This document shows positions 43,432 to 52,009 of a stretch of 64,000 nt of DNA, one piece after another (within the stretch, counting starts at the first letter, position 1; every line of letters starts with the position of its first letter). The position numbers were made by a program, and so were the translations under genes. This stretch comes from Catellatospora paridis. Lineage in GTDB: Bacteria > Actinomycetota > Actinomycetes > Mycobacteriales > Micromonosporaceae. The DNA is taken from NCBI RefSeq assembly GCF_009720365.1, contig NZ_ML769312.1, forward strand, positions 806,001 to 870,000, written 5' to 3'. The notes under the pieces were generated by a model. That model ran no database searches, was not told where the DNA came from, and saw only the letters and a program-made list of their open reading frames with translations.

Positions 43432-45198
43432 ATGACACGCTCCCGACTACTGTCCCTGCTCACCGTGCCCGCCATCGTGGCCGCGACGCTGTTCGTCCCG
43501 CAGCCCGCCGCCGCGATCGTCACCTTCAGCACCACCGCCGTGAACTCCAACGGCGGCAACTGCGCGGCCCTGCCTGCCGGCAACACCGCCAACCTGGTGC
43601 AGCTCACCCAGCAGGCCTGCAACTCCGCCACGTACCAGCGGTTCACCTTCACGCCGGTGTCGGGCACCACGGACACCTACACCATCGCCACGTCGACGTC
43701 GGGCAAGTGCGTCGACGTCAACGGCGCGTCCACGGCCGACAACGCCACGATCATCCAGTGGCCCTGCCACACCAACCCGAACCAGCGGTGGCGGCTCACG
43801 CCCGTGACGGTCAGCGGCACCGACAAGACGTTCAACGTCGTGTCGGTCGGCTCCGGCAAGTGCATCGTGCCCAGCGGCGGGTCGTCGGCGGCGAACACCG
43901 GGCTGGTGCAGCTGCCCTGCAGCACCGCGACGAGCCGGGTGTGGCGCCTGCCGTCGTACGTCACCGACAGCACCGGCGTCACGGTCACCAACCCCGGCAG
44001 CCGCTCCACCGCCGTGAACACCGCCACCTCGCTGGCCCTGCAGGCCGCCGGCGGCTCCGGGGGCTACACGTGGACGGCGAGCGGCCTACCCGCCGGGCTG
44101 AGCATCAACGGCTCGACCGGCGTGATCAGCGGCACCCCGACCACCGTGGCGTCGTACACCGTCACCGCCACCGCGACCAGCGGCGGCGTCAGCGGCAGCA
44201 CGACCTTCAGCTGGACGGTCACCTCGGGCGGCACCACGAACACGTTCACCAACCCGATCAAGGCGCAGGGCCCGGACCCGTGGCTGCAGTACTACAACGG
44301 CTACTACTACCTGGCCACGACCACCTGGAACCGCACCATCACCATGCGCCGGGCGACCACCATGCGCGGCCTGGCCACCGCCACCGACCAGGTGCTGTTC
44401 AACCTGACCAACCCCAACGGCGCGGGCACCATGTGGGCACCGGAGTTCCACCTGCTCAACGGCCCCAACGGGCTGCGGTGGTACTTCTACTACACCGCCG
44501 GGCAGGAGCCGTACAACCTGGGCACCCAGCGCATCCACGTGCTGGAGAGCGCGGGGACGGACCCGATGGGCCCGTACAGCTTCAAGGCCGACCTGCTCGA
44601 CCCGACGGCCAACAACACCTGGGAGCTCGACCCGGGCATCCTGCAGCTCAACGGCCAGCTCTACCTGCTCGGCACGTTCTACAACGGCTCCCAGCCGCTG
44701 TTCATCCGGCCGCTGAGCAACCCGTGGACCGCCAGCGGCACCCGCCGCATCCTGACCACCCCGACGCTGAGCTGGGAGACGGTCGGCGGGGCGGTCGCCG
44801 AGGGCGGTGAGGTCCTGCAGCGCAACGGCAGGACGTTCATCATCTACTCGGCCAGCCACTGCTCCACCCCGGATTACAAGCTGGGCATGCTGACGTACAA
44901 CGGCACCGGCGACCCGCTGCTGTCGTCGTCCTGGACGAAGTCCGCCAACCCGGTCTTCCAGCGCTCGAACGCCAACGGCGTGTACGGGCCGGGCCACAAC
45001 GGCTTCTTCAAGTCGCCCGACGGCACCGAGGACTGGATCGTGTACCACGCGAACAGCTCGACCAGCGGCGGCTGCGACATGAACCGCTCCACCCGGGTTC
45101 AGAAGATCACCTGGAACGCCGACGGTACCCCTAACCTCGGCGTACCGGTCGCGACCGGCGTCACCCTGGCGGCGCCCTCAGGAGAGCCGGCGTCGTGA
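43432..45198 (+). CDS. Secreted GH43 arabinosidase-like enzyme with RICIN domain
   Basis: A 588-residue protein. The order is: signal peptide (to about residue 28), ricin-type carbohydrate-binding domain (about 30-175, with QRWRL and RVWRL), an Ig/PIG-like linker domain (about 180-275), and a five-bladed GH43 catalytic domain to the end. The GH43 triad is visible as GPDPWL (Asp282), ELDPGI (Asp400) and AEGGEV (Glu457 or 460). It should cleave alpha-L-arabinofuranosyl or xylosyl bonds in plant polysaccharides. GGAGG precedes ATG 43432. Its upstream boxes are shared with the GH127 gene, and a perfect hairpin follows the stop. Confidence 0.92.
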   Translation: MTRSRLLSLLTVPAIVAATLFVPQPAAAIVTFSTTAVNSNGGNCAALPAGNTANLVQLTQQACNSATYQRFTFTPVSGTTDTYTIATSTSGKCVDVNGASTADNATIIQWPCHTNPNQRWRLTPVTVSGTDKTFNVVSVGSGKCIVPSGGSSAANTGLVQLPCSTATSRVWRLPSYVTDSTGVTVTNPGSRSTAVNTATSLALQAAGGSGGYTWTASGLPAGLSINGSTGVISGTPTTVASYTVTATATSGGVSGSTTFSWTVTSGGTTNTFTNPIKAQGPDPWLQYYNGYYYLATTTWNRTITMRRATTMRGLATATDQVLFNLTNPNGAGTMWAPEFHLLNGPNGLRWYFYYTAGQEPYNLGTQRIHVLESAGTDPMGPYSFKADLLDPTANNTWELDPGILQLNGQLYLLGTFYNGSQPLFIRPLSNPWTASGTRRILTTPTLSWETVGGAVAEGGEVLQRNGRTFIIYSASHCSTPDYKLGMLTYNGTGDPLLSSSWTKSANPVFQRSNANGVYGPGHNGFFKSPDGTEDWIVYHANSSTSGGCDMNRSTRVQKITWNADGTPNLGVPVATGVTLAAPSGEPAS

Positions 45199-45204
45199 CC
45201 CGTA

Positions 45205-45243
45205 GCCGCCCGCCGCCGCCGAGCCACGGTGGCGGCGGGCGGC
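45205..45243. terminator. Hairpin terminator of the GH43 gene
   Basis: A perfect 13-bp GC stem (45205-45217 with 45231-45243) begins 6 nt after the GH43 stop. Confidence 0.8.
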
Positions 45244-45331
45244 CGCATCCGGGCCGGAACTTGTCGCCCGGTACTGGAGTGAATGAGCGTTTCACAGAAT
45301 GATGTCCGCTTCTACCGGCTAACCTCGCCGC

Positions 45332-45481
45332 ATGTCCCCCGCCAGGATCATCGTGGCCGAGATCACCGGCCCCCGCCCGCTCGTGTGTCGGGCGCACCCG
45401 GGGCGGCCCGGCACCGGCCGGCCGCTGCGCCGGGACTTCCTGGTCGGCAACACTTCCGGGCACCGCACCGGTGACCCGTGA
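45332..45481 (+). CDS. Possible small protein
   Basis: A 49-residue open frame with coding-like third positions (RIIVAEITGPRPLVCRAHPG, then RRDFLVGNTSG). It overlaps the next small frame by 11 bp. No ribosome-binding site or family is recognised. It could be a genuine small gene or a remnant. Confidence 0.3.
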   Translation: MSPARIIVAEITGPRPLVCRAHPGRPGTGRPLRRDFLVGNTSGHRTGDP

Positions 45482-45728
45482 GACCCTGCGACGGCCCGTC
45501 CGGACCGGCCCGCGGGCGGGCGTCGGCGCGCCGATCTTCGACAGTTTCACGATCGAGGGCCCCCGCGGGGGCTACACTCTCGGCCGCACGTGGTGGTGGG
45601 CCGCGTGTACCGGCGGGAGCGGGATCCAGCTCGTCCCCGCTGCCTGCTGCACCGCCGCGACGGGGCGCTGCGGGTGGTCGCGCACCTCCACCACCAGGGG
45701 ATCAACCAGCCGTCGAAAAGGTCCGTGA
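45471..45728 (+). CDS. Possible small protein or gene remnant
   Basis: An 85-residue open frame from GTG 45471 with strong G/C third positions up to about 45690 and a protein-like centre (VGAPIFDSFTIEGPRGGYTL). After that the frame becomes Ser/Thr/Arg-rich and unconvincing, so the real gene may be truncated or frameshifted. The stretch from 45729 to 45860 shows no convincing gene and probably holds the promoter of the DUF4193 gene. Confidence 0.3.
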   Translation: MTRETLRRPVRTGPRAGVGAPIFDSFTIEGPRGGYTLGRTWWWAACTGGSGIQLVPAACCTAATGRCGWSRTSTTRGSTSRRKGP

Positions 45729-45897
45729 GGGCCGCAAGAAAGACCCTCGCGGCCGCGAACCGAAACGACGGCCCCGGCGTTGAACCTGCAACACCCCGCC
45801 GCTGCCGAGATGTGATGCGGAACAACATCGGCGGGACTGGAATAGGCGACACAGTGACGGTGTTCCAACGGTGCGTCACGAGGGGGGAGAGAAGACC

Positions 45898-46176
45898 ATG
45901 GCAATCACCGACTACGACACGCCCCGCACGCCCGCCGTCGAGGAAGACAGCCTCGAGGAACTGCGGGCACGACGGGACGCGCCCAACGCTTCGGCGGTGG
46001 ACGTCGAGGAGAGCGAGTCCTACGACCTGCCCGGCGGCGAACAGCTCGACGAGGAGCTGACCGTGCCGGTCGTGGCCCAGCAGGCGGACGAGTTCCGCTG
46101 CACGAAGTGCTTCCTGGTCCGCCACCGCAATCAGCGGGCGGCGGCCGGCAAGGACGTGTGCCTCGAATGCGCCTGA
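45898..46176 (+). CDS. DUF4193 family zinc-ribbon protein
   Basis: A 92-residue acidic protein with the DUF4193 layout: MAITDYDTPR, an EEDSLEELRARRD helix, ESYDLPGGEQLDEELTVPVV, and a C-terminal zinc ribbon (FRCTKCFLVRHRNQ, CLEC). The family is conserved across actinobacteria and has no established biochemical role; some members lie near sigma-factor genes. A strong GGGGGGAGAG ribosome-binding site precedes ATG 45898, suggesting high expression. It stands alone. Confidence 0.92.
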   Translation: MAITDYDTPRTPAVEEDSLEELRARRDAPNASAVDVEESESYDLPGGEQLDEELTVPVVAQQADEFRCTKCFLVRHRNQRAAAGKDVCLECA

Positions 46177-46263
46177 CCTGACCAAGGGCGGCGGCTGCGG
46201 CCCGGGTGCGCGAGCGTCAGCTCTGCGCGGCCCGGGCGGCCCCCGCCCTGGCGGGCCGCCCGT

Positions 46264-46293
46264 ACCCGAGGTACCCGCGCCGGTACTTCGGGT
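46264..46293. terminator. Hairpin terminator between DUF4193 and the permease-like gene
   Basis: A 12-bp stem with one G-U pair (46264-46275 with 46282-46293) and a 6-nt loop lies between the convergent genes. Confidence 0.6.
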
Positions 46294-46308
46294 CACGGTT
46301 CCGTCCCG

Positions 46309-47322
46309 TTACGGGACCTGCGGTCCTGCGGTGCCCTGAGCGGGCAGCTCGGGGCCCGCGATCTTGTCCAGCACCCAGCCGACGGCCACCCCGATCATGA
46401 TCGCCACGCCGGCGGGCAGGGTGAAGGCCAGCCAGCTCGGCGCGTCGGCCAGATTCAGCGCGAAGTTGACGAGCACGAGCAGCGCGGTGGCCAGCAGCGT
46501 CCCGGCCACGCCGCCGCGGTAGGTGTAGACGCTCACGCCGCCGAGCACCACGACGGCCACCGCGATCAGCATGCGGTCCCCGGTGGTGGCGAAGGCCCCG
46601 CCGAGCTGACCGGCCAGCGCGATGCCGCTGACCGCGGCCAGCAGGCCGGACCCGGCGAACCCCAGCACCGCGCCGAGCAGGCGCTTCGCCTGGAAGCGCG
46701 GGACCTCACCGTCGGGCCGGGTCACCGTGAACGCGCGCCGCACACCCGCGCTGAGGAAGGCCGCTCCGCCGGCCAGGGTGCCCAGTACGAACAGCGCCGC
46801 CCAGGCCCACACCGCCCACTCCGCGTGCGGACCGTCGGGCAGTGGGAGCCCCCGGGAGTCGGCCAGGCCCAGCGCGACACTCTGCGCGACGGCGAGGCCG
46901 CCGAGCGACACCGCCCAGGCGGGAGCCGAGGTGAGCCCGACGAGCACACCGAGGATGAGCGAGAACAGCACCACGATCACGACCGCGGTGACCCCGGCGA
47001 GCAGGCCCGGCCAGCCTTGCTGGGCGAGCTTGGCGTAAACGACCCCGGCCAGCGCCGCCAGCGCCCCGACGGCGAGGTTCGGGTTGCCGGTGCGCAGCGA
47101 GAAGGCGAAGCCACCGGCGAGCAGTCCGATCGTGGCCAGCGACATCCACATGCCGTGCCCGAAGGCCTCGCCGTCACTCTGCACGCCGACGACCAGCGCC
47201 GCGATGGCGACCAGCACGAACAGGATCGCTTCCCAACCGAGGTGCGACAGCAGGGCCGCGGTGCGCCGGGGCGCGGGCGGGGGCACGTCGGGGCCTGTCA
47301 CGGGCGGAGCCATGGTCACCAC
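46309..47322 (-). CDS. RbsC-like (BPD_transp_2) membrane protein without partner ATPase
   Basis: A 337-residue protein with about ten TM helices. Segments such as TGNPNLAVGALAALAGVVYA, SGIALAGQLGGA and GVSVYTYRGGVAGTLLATAL are like those of branched-chain/ribose ABC permeases. No ATPase or binding protein gene is adjacent, which is unusual for such permeases. GTG 47322 is chosen since GGAGG lies 7 nt upstream; ATG 47313 is an alternative. It may be an orphan component or have gained another role. Confidence 0.75.
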   Translation of the reverse strand: MVTMAPPVTGPDVPPPAPRRTAALLSHLGWEAILFVLVAIAALVVGVQSDGEAFGHGMWMSLATIGLLAGGFAFSLRTGNPNLAVGALAALAGVVYAKLAQQGWPGLLAGVTAVVIVVLFSLILGVLVGLTSAPAWAVSLGGLAVAQSVALGLADSRGLPLPDGPHAEWAVWAWAALFVLGTLAGGAAFLSAGVRRAFTVTRPDGEVPRFQAKRLLGAVLGFAGSGLLAAVSGIALAGQLGGAFATTGDRMLIAVAVVVLGGVSVYTYRGGVAGTLLATALLVLVNFALNLADAPSWLAFTLPAGVAIMIGVAVGWVLDKIAGPELPAQGTAGPQVP

Positions 47323-47425
47323 GGGCGAACCTCCACTGACGGTCGTGAATGGACAGCTGTCCACTATAGACCGGCTCAGCCGACGTGTCACCGGCCCGCC
47401 GACGCTGTTCGCCGCCTCGCCGCCT

Positions 47426-47465
47426 CGTCGCTTCGTCGCTTCGTCGCTTCGTCGCTTCGTCGCTT
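47426..47465. repeat. Five perfect tandem copies of an 8-bp unit
   Basis: CGTCGCTT is repeated five times without mismatch, with degenerate GCCTCGCC-like units before it. It lies in the 271-bp region between the divergent permease-like and CBS-domain genes. The unit length is not a multiple of three and the repeat is outside coding DNA. Confidence 0.9.
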
Positions 47466-47593
47466 CGAGCCCACGGTGGTCGGCGGCGTTTGCGTGGACC
47501 GCGGTGATGGAGATCGGATAGGCTGGCTCACGGAGCGCCGGGAAGTCTGGTCGGCATCGGCATTCGTCGACCGCCAGAACAGGAGTTCCGCCC

Positions 47594-48037
47594 GTGCGCG
47601 CGTCCGATCTCGTGGTGCCCTACCCCACCGTCGCCCTGTCCACGCCCGCGATGGACACCGTCCACCTCCTGGCCGAGGCCGATCTGCCCGGCCTCATCGT
47701 GGTCGACGGCGCGGGCGCGCCGTTCGCGGTGCTGCCCGGCACTCAGGTGCTGCGCCTGGCCGTGCCGTCGTACTTCCAGGACGACCCGAACCTGACCCAC
47801 CTCGTCGATGAGGCCGCGGCCGACGTGTTCATCCGCGAGCTGGGCGCGCGGACGGTCCGCGAGCTGCTGCCGCCGCAGCCGCACGAGCTGCCCGTGGTGC
47901 CGCCGGATGCGACCGCGCTGGAGATCGCCGCGTTGATGGCGCGCACCCGCAGCCCGCTGGTCGCCGTGGTCGACGGCGGCACGCTGCTCGGCGCGGTGAC
48001 GCTGCACGGCCTGCTGGACCGGGTGGTGCCGACGTGA
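47594..48037 (+). CDS. CBS-domain protein coupled to an ion transporter
   Basis: A 147-residue protein that consists of a pair of CBS motifs (about residues 1-55 and 85-145; for example GLIVVDGAGAPFAVLPG and SPLVAVVDGGTLLGAVTL). CBS pairs bind adenosine nucleotides and regulate a partner. The GTG start has AGGAG 8 nt upstream. The end overlaps the ArsB/NhaD transporter gene, so it is the likely nucleotide-sensing regulator of that transporter. Confidence 0.88.
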   Translation: MRASDLVVPYPTVALSTPAMDTVHLLAEADLPGLIVVDGAGAPFAVLPGTQVLRLAVPSYFQDDPNLTHLVDEAAADVFIRELGARTVRELLPPQPHELPVVPPDATALEIAALMARTRSPLVAVVDGGTLLGAVTLHGLLDRVVPT

Positions 48038-49320
48038 GCGGGCAGGCCTGGCTCGCGCTGGCGGTGTTCGCGGTCGCCTACGTCTTCATCGCGACCGAAT
48101 GGGTGCACCGGGTCGCGGCGGCGCTGGGCGGCGCGGTGGTGATGCTGCTGATCGGCGCGACCGACGCCGAGCACGCGTTCTTCTCCGAGGAGTCGGGCAT
48201 CGACTGGAACGTCATCATGCTGCTCATCGGCATGATGCTGATCGTGGCGGTGCTGCGGCGCACGGGACTGTTCGAGTTCGTGGCGATCTGGGCCGTCAAA
48301 CGCGCCCGCGGCCGTCCGTACCCGGTGATGGTCCTGCTCGTGGTGCTCACCGCGGTCGCCTCGGCGGGACTGGACAACGTGACCACCGTGCTGCTGGTGG
48401 CGCCGGTGACGCTGTTCGTCTGCGACCGGCTCGGCCTGCCCGCGGCGCCGTTCCTGATCGCCGAGGTGATGGCGTCCAACATCGGCGGCACCGCCACCCT
48501 GATCGGCGACCCGCCCAACATCATCATCGCGAGCCGGTCCGGGCTGACCTTCAACGACTTCCTGAACGTGCTGGCCCCGATCGTGGCGATCCTGCTGGTC
48601 GTGTTCCTGGGGCTGTGCCGCTGGCTGTTCCGGGACGCGTTCCGCAGCGACAACGCGAAGATCGCGGCCGTGATGGCGATGCGCGAGCGCGACGCGATCC
48701 GCAACCCGCGCCTGCTGGCGATCAGCCTGGTCTTCCTCGCCGTGGTGCTGGCCGCGTTCGTGCTGCACTCGGTGCTGCACCTGGAGCCCGCGGTGGTCGC
48801 GATCGTGGGCGGACTGCTGCTGCTGGCCGCGTCCCGGCTCGACCCGGACGAGATCGCCCGGGACGTCGAGTGGCACACCCTGATCTTCTTCGCAGGGCTG
48901 TTCATCATGGTCGGCGCGCTGGTCAACACCGGAGTCATCGACGCCGTCTCGGCGGCGGCCGTCGAGGCCGTCGAGGGCAGGCTGTGGGGCGCGACCATGC
49001 TGCTGCTGTGGGCGTCGGCGGCGCTGTCGGCGATCGTCGACAACATCCCGTACGTCGCCACGATGAGCCCGATCGTCGCCGACCTGGTCAAAGCCGACGG
49101 CACGCCGCAGGGCAACGTGCTGTGGTGGGCCCTGGCGCTGGGCGCCGACCTGGGCGGCAACGCCACCGCGATCGGGGCGTCGGCCAACGTCGTCGTGCTC
49201 GGCATCGCCGAACGCGCGGGCAAGCCGATCTCCTTCTGGCAGTTCACCAAGTACGGCCTGGTCGTCACCGTGATCACCGTGGCGATCTGCGTCCCGTACC
49301 TGTACCTGCGCTTCTTCTGA
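48034..49320 (+). CDS. ArsB/NhaD (ion transporter superfamily) permease
   Basis: A 428-residue protein with about 11 TM helices. The IT-superfamily hairpin signatures SAGLDNVTTVLLVAPV and SAIVDNIPYVATMSPI, as well as SNIGGTATLIGDPPN and GNATAIGASANVV, occur in each half. Related proteins move Na+/H+, arsenite, or dicarboxylates. The substrate is not decided; the absence of arsenic genes argues against an ars role. GTG 48034 overlaps the CBS gene. A bidirectional hairpin follows. Confidence 0.9.
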   Translation: MSGQAWLALAVFAVAYVFIATEWVHRVAAALGGAVVMLLIGATDAEHAFFSEESGIDWNVIMLLIGMMLIVAVLRRTGLFEFVAIWAVKRARGRPYPVMVLLVVLTAVASAGLDNVTTVLLVAPVTLFVCDRLGLPAAPFLIAEVMASNIGGTATLIGDPPNIIIASRSGLTFNDFLNVLAPIVAILLVVFLGLCRWLFRDAFRSDNAKIAAVMAMRERDAIRNPRLLAISLVFLAVVLAAFVLHSVLHLEPAVVAIVGGLLLLAASRLDPDEIARDVEWHTLIFFAGLFIMVGALVNTGVIDAVSAAAVEAVEGRLWGATMLLLWASAALSAIVDNIPYVATMSPIVADLVKADGTPQGNVLWWALALGADLGGNATAIGASANVVVLGIAERAGKPISFWQFTKYGLVVTVITVAICVPYLYLRFF

Positions 49321-49336
49321 CCGGCACGGAGGTAGG

Positions 49337-49375
49337 AGCCGGGCGGTCGGCTGCCCGATGCCGACCGCCCGGGCT
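49337..49375. terminator. Bidirectional hairpin terminator
   Basis: A 15-bp stem with a single-base bulge (49337-49351 with 49360-49375) and an 8-nt loop lies between two convergent genes, touching the stop of the minus-strand gene. Confidence 0.75.
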
Positions 49376-50850
49376 CACCAGACGGTCAGCACCAGGTGGT
49401 TGACGACGAGTGCGGTCGCCGCGCCGGCGGCCAGCCAGCCCCGCCTGGCCGCCGCGGGCAGCAGTGCCGCCCCGGCGGGCAGCCAGACGGCGAAGGGCAG
49501 CCAGATCCGTTCCACCTCGGCCTTGCTCAGCCCAGACAGGTCGGCGGCCAGGATCGACAGCGCCGCCGCGGCGGGCAGCAGCACGTACGCCGCCCGGTCC
49601 CGCGGCAGCGCGACCGCGACCCGCCGCACGATGACCGCGGCGGCGGGGCCCGCCGACAGCAGCAGTGCCGCGAGGTTGGCGAAGACCCAGTAGCCGTACG
49701 CGCGTTCGGCGGCGATGCCCTGGTAGTAGCGCTGCACGACGAGGTGGTAGCCGTCGAGCCACCAGAACCCGGCCGCAGTGAACCAGGCCACCACCAGTGC
49801 CCCGCCGACCGCCGTCGCCACGAGCGCGGGAGCGGCGGCGCGCAGCCGCCCGCCTGGGGCCTGCGGCACGACCCCGGCACGCGACGCGGCCGCGAGGTGC
49901 GGCGCGGCGATGGACTGCCGGGTGGACACGGCGACGGCCACGATCGCGAGGACGATCGGAGCCATCAGCACCAGGCCGTAGGACAGGTGGCAGCCGAAGG
50001 CCAGCAGCGCGCCCGCGGCGAAGCCGCACAGCAGTGCGCCCACGGCGGCCCGCAGCGCGGTGCCCCCGTCGGCCCGCACGCGCCCGGCTGCGGTGAGCGC
50101 CAGCGCGAGCAGTGCGACGGCGGTGCTGGTCAGCCCGGTGAACAGCCCGTCGGCGGAGGCGCCGACCCACACCGCGCCGGGCAGCAGCACGAGGAATGGC
50201 ACGGCCGTGCGGGCGGCGGCCTCCTGGCCCAGCGCGCGCAGCGTCACCGGCACCGCGACCGCGGCCAGCGCGCCGACGAGCACGCAGGCCAGCGCGGCCG
50301 CCCCGCCACCGCCCAGTCCGGCGCGGTCGAGCCAGACGAAGACGAGCAGCGCGCCGGGCGGGTGGCCGGAGACGTGGGTGGTCCAGGAGTCGGGCTGGTA
50401 GTCGAGGATGCGGCCGGTGAACTCCCTCAGCATCGTGGGGATGTCGATGACGCCGGGCACCTCGGTGAGGTATTCGGCCTGCGCGGTGAGCCGGCCGGCG
50501 AGCCCGCGCCGCCAACCGTCGATCATGGCGAGTGACAGCGTCCACAGCACGGTGGCCGCATAGGACGCGGCCAGCAGCCGTCGCCACGGCAGCGCCACGG
50601 CCAGGCGCGGTCCGTGCAGGACGACGGCGGCCGCGACCGCGAGCGCGAACGGCGTGCCGGGGCCGCCGTGCGGCTTCCAGAGCGCGTACAGGGGCGCGGC
50701 CTCGGCCTGCACGGGTACGCCGGTCAGGTTCAGCACCAGGCCGGCGGCGATCGAGCCGACGACGAGCGCAGCGGCCAGGGCCGTGGTGATCCGGTCGGCG
50801 CGCGGGAACGCCGCGGTGTCCGGCCGGGTCTCGGCCTGCGTGGCGAGCAC
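49375..50850 (-). CDS. Polytopic GT-C-like membrane glycosyltransferase (MtxT-like position)
   Basis: A 491-residue membrane protein with about 12 helices. The loop after the first helices contains DSWTTHVSGHPPGALLVF; such polar loops in a helix-rich protein are typical of GT-C enzymes that use polyprenyl-phosphate sugars outside the membrane. It starts at GTG 50850, one base from the stop of the epimerase gene, so both are in one operon. Its place in a locus like M. tuberculosis Rv0535-Rv0541c suggests the role of Rv0541c (MtxT), the methylthioxylose transferase. This is inferred from synteny and topology. Confidence 0.78.
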   Translation of the reverse strand: MLATQAETRPDTAAFPRADRITTALAAALVVGSIAAGLVLNLTGVPVQAEAAPLYALWKPHGGPGTPFALAVAAAVVLHGPRLAVALPWRRLLAASYAATVLWTLSLAMIDGWRRGLAGRLTAQAEYLTEVPGVIDIPTMLREFTGRILDYQPDSWTTHVSGHPPGALLVFVWLDRAGLGGGGAAALACVLVGALAAVAVPVTLRALGQEAAARTAVPFLVLLPGAVWVGASADGLFTGLTSTAVALLALALTAAGRVRADGGTALRAAVGALLCGFAAGALLAFGCHLSYGLVLMAPIVLAIVAVAVSTRQSIAAPHLAAASRAGVVPQAPGGRLRAAAPALVATAVGGALVVAWFTAAGFWWLDGYHLVVQRYYQGIAAERAYGYWVFANLAALLLSAGPAAAVIVRRVAVALPRDRAAYVLLPAAAALSILAADLSGLSKAEVERIWLPFAVWLPAGAALLPAAARRGWLAAGAATALVVNHLVLTVW

Positions 50851-50851
50851 C

Positions 50852-51907
50852 TCAGGCCCGCAGCGGGGCGTGGGCGAACTCGGCCAGCCCGGCCGCGAAC
50901 GGCACCCGCGCGGTGAATCCGAGTTCGTCGCGGGCGCGCCGTGGGGAGGCCACCACGTGGCGGACGTCGCCGGCCCGGAACGCCCCGGTCACCACAGGAG
51001 CGGGCCCGTCCAGCGCGGCGGCGAGCGTGACCGCCATGTCGGCGACGGTGCGCGGGTCGCCGGAGGCGACGTTGTACGCCCGCAAGCCGGGCGCGCGGGC
51101 CGCGTCGAGCGAGTCCAGCGCGGCGACGTTCGCCGCAGCGACGTCGGTGACGTGGACGAAGTCGCGGCGCTGGTGGCCGTCCTCGTAGACGCGCGGGCTC
51201 TCGCCGCGCTCCAGCGCGGACCGGAAGATCGCGGCGACGCCGGAGTACGGGGTGTCGCGGGGCATGCCGGGCCCGTAGACGTTGTGATAGCGCAGTGCCA
51301 CGGCGGTGCTGCCCGACTCGCGGGCCCAGGCGGCGGTGAGGTGCTCCTGGGCGAGCTTGGTCGCCGCGTAGACGCTGCGCGGGTCGATGCGGTCGTCCTC
51401 GTCGACGGTGCCCGGGACCAGTGGCGACGCGCAGTGCGGGCAGCGCGGTTCGAACTGCCCGACGGCCAGGTCGGCGAGCTCGCGCGGGGTCGGGCGGACG
51501 GGGCCGTGCGCGGCGCAGGAGTAGGCGCCCTCCCCGTACACCACCATGGAACTGGCCAGGACCAGCCGCGGCACCCGCAGGCGGGCCATCGCGGCCAGCA
51601 GCACGGCCGTGCCCAGGTCGTTGTTGGCGACGTAGTCGGGCAGGTCGGCGAGGTCGACGCCCATGCCGACCATGGCGGCCTGGTGCACGACGGCGGCCAC
51701 TCCGGCGAGGGCGGACTCGACGGTGTCGCGGTCGCGTACGTCGCCGCGGCGGACTCCCACGCCCTCGACCTCGTCGACCTCGCTGCCGGGCTGGTGCGCG
51801 GCCGGGTGCAGGCAGTCCAGCACGGACACGTCGTGGCCCGCGGCGGCCAGCGCACGGGTCACATGGGAGCCGATGAAGCCCGCTCCGCCGGTGATGAGAA
51901 CTCGCAT
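50852..51907 (-). CDS. GalE-like NAD-dependent epimerase with zinc-ribbon insertion
   Basis: A 351-residue extended SDR with GGAGFIGSHV, SSMVVYGEG and YAATKLAQE (Tyr/Lys pair). Between them is an insertion of about 40 residues with YSCAAHG and RCPHCASPL, a CxxH/CxxC pattern likely to bind zinc, not present in typical GalE. In the mycobacterial locus the equivalent gene is galE3 (Rv0536). The proposed task is epimerising the ribose-derived sugar (ribo to xylo). It is divergent from the GT2 operon across a 102-bp region. Confidence 0.87.
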   Translation of the reverse strand: MRVLITGGAGFIGSHVTRALAAAGHDVSVLDCLHPAAHQPGSEVDEVEGVGVRRGDVRDRDTVESALAGVAAVVHQAAMVGMGVDLADLPDYVANNDLGTAVLLAAMARLRVPRLVLASSMVVYGEGAYSCAAHGPVRPTPRELADLAVGQFEPRCPHCASPLVPGTVDEDDRIDPRSVYAATKLAQEHLTAAWARESGSTAVALRYHNVYGPGMPRDTPYSGVAAIFRSALERGESPRVYEDGHQRRDFVHVTDVAAANVAALDSLDAARAPGLRAYNVASGDPRTVADMAVTLAAALDGPAPVVTGAFRAGDVRHVVASPRRARDELGFTARVPFAAGLAEFAHAPLRA

Positions 51908-51958
51908 GAACTCACAACCTAGGCGGGCCGCGGAGCGTCACGGTGCGACGTTTCCACT

Positions 51959-51990
51959 TTGTAAGGTCTTATCAGCGATTGGTAATAATT
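51959..51990 (+). promoter_or_regulatory. Putative promoter of the GT2-mtnP operon
   Basis: TTGTAA (51959-51964), an 18-nt spacer and TAATAAT (51983-51989) form sigma-70-type elements in the only AT-rich patch of the divergent region. The leader would be very short (about 15 nt to ATG 52010). The same patch may serve the divergent epimerase. Confidence 0.4.
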
Positions 51991-52009
51991 AGGACCGGTC
52001 GTCACCACT

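Noticed and set aside
47426-47465. CRISPR-like or coding repeat
   Set aside because: The units are 8 bp, contiguous and without spacers, and lie outside any gene.
48034-49320. Arsenite efflux pump
   Set aside because: Only superfamily-level similarity to ArsB; no ArsR, ArsC or ArsA gene adjacent.
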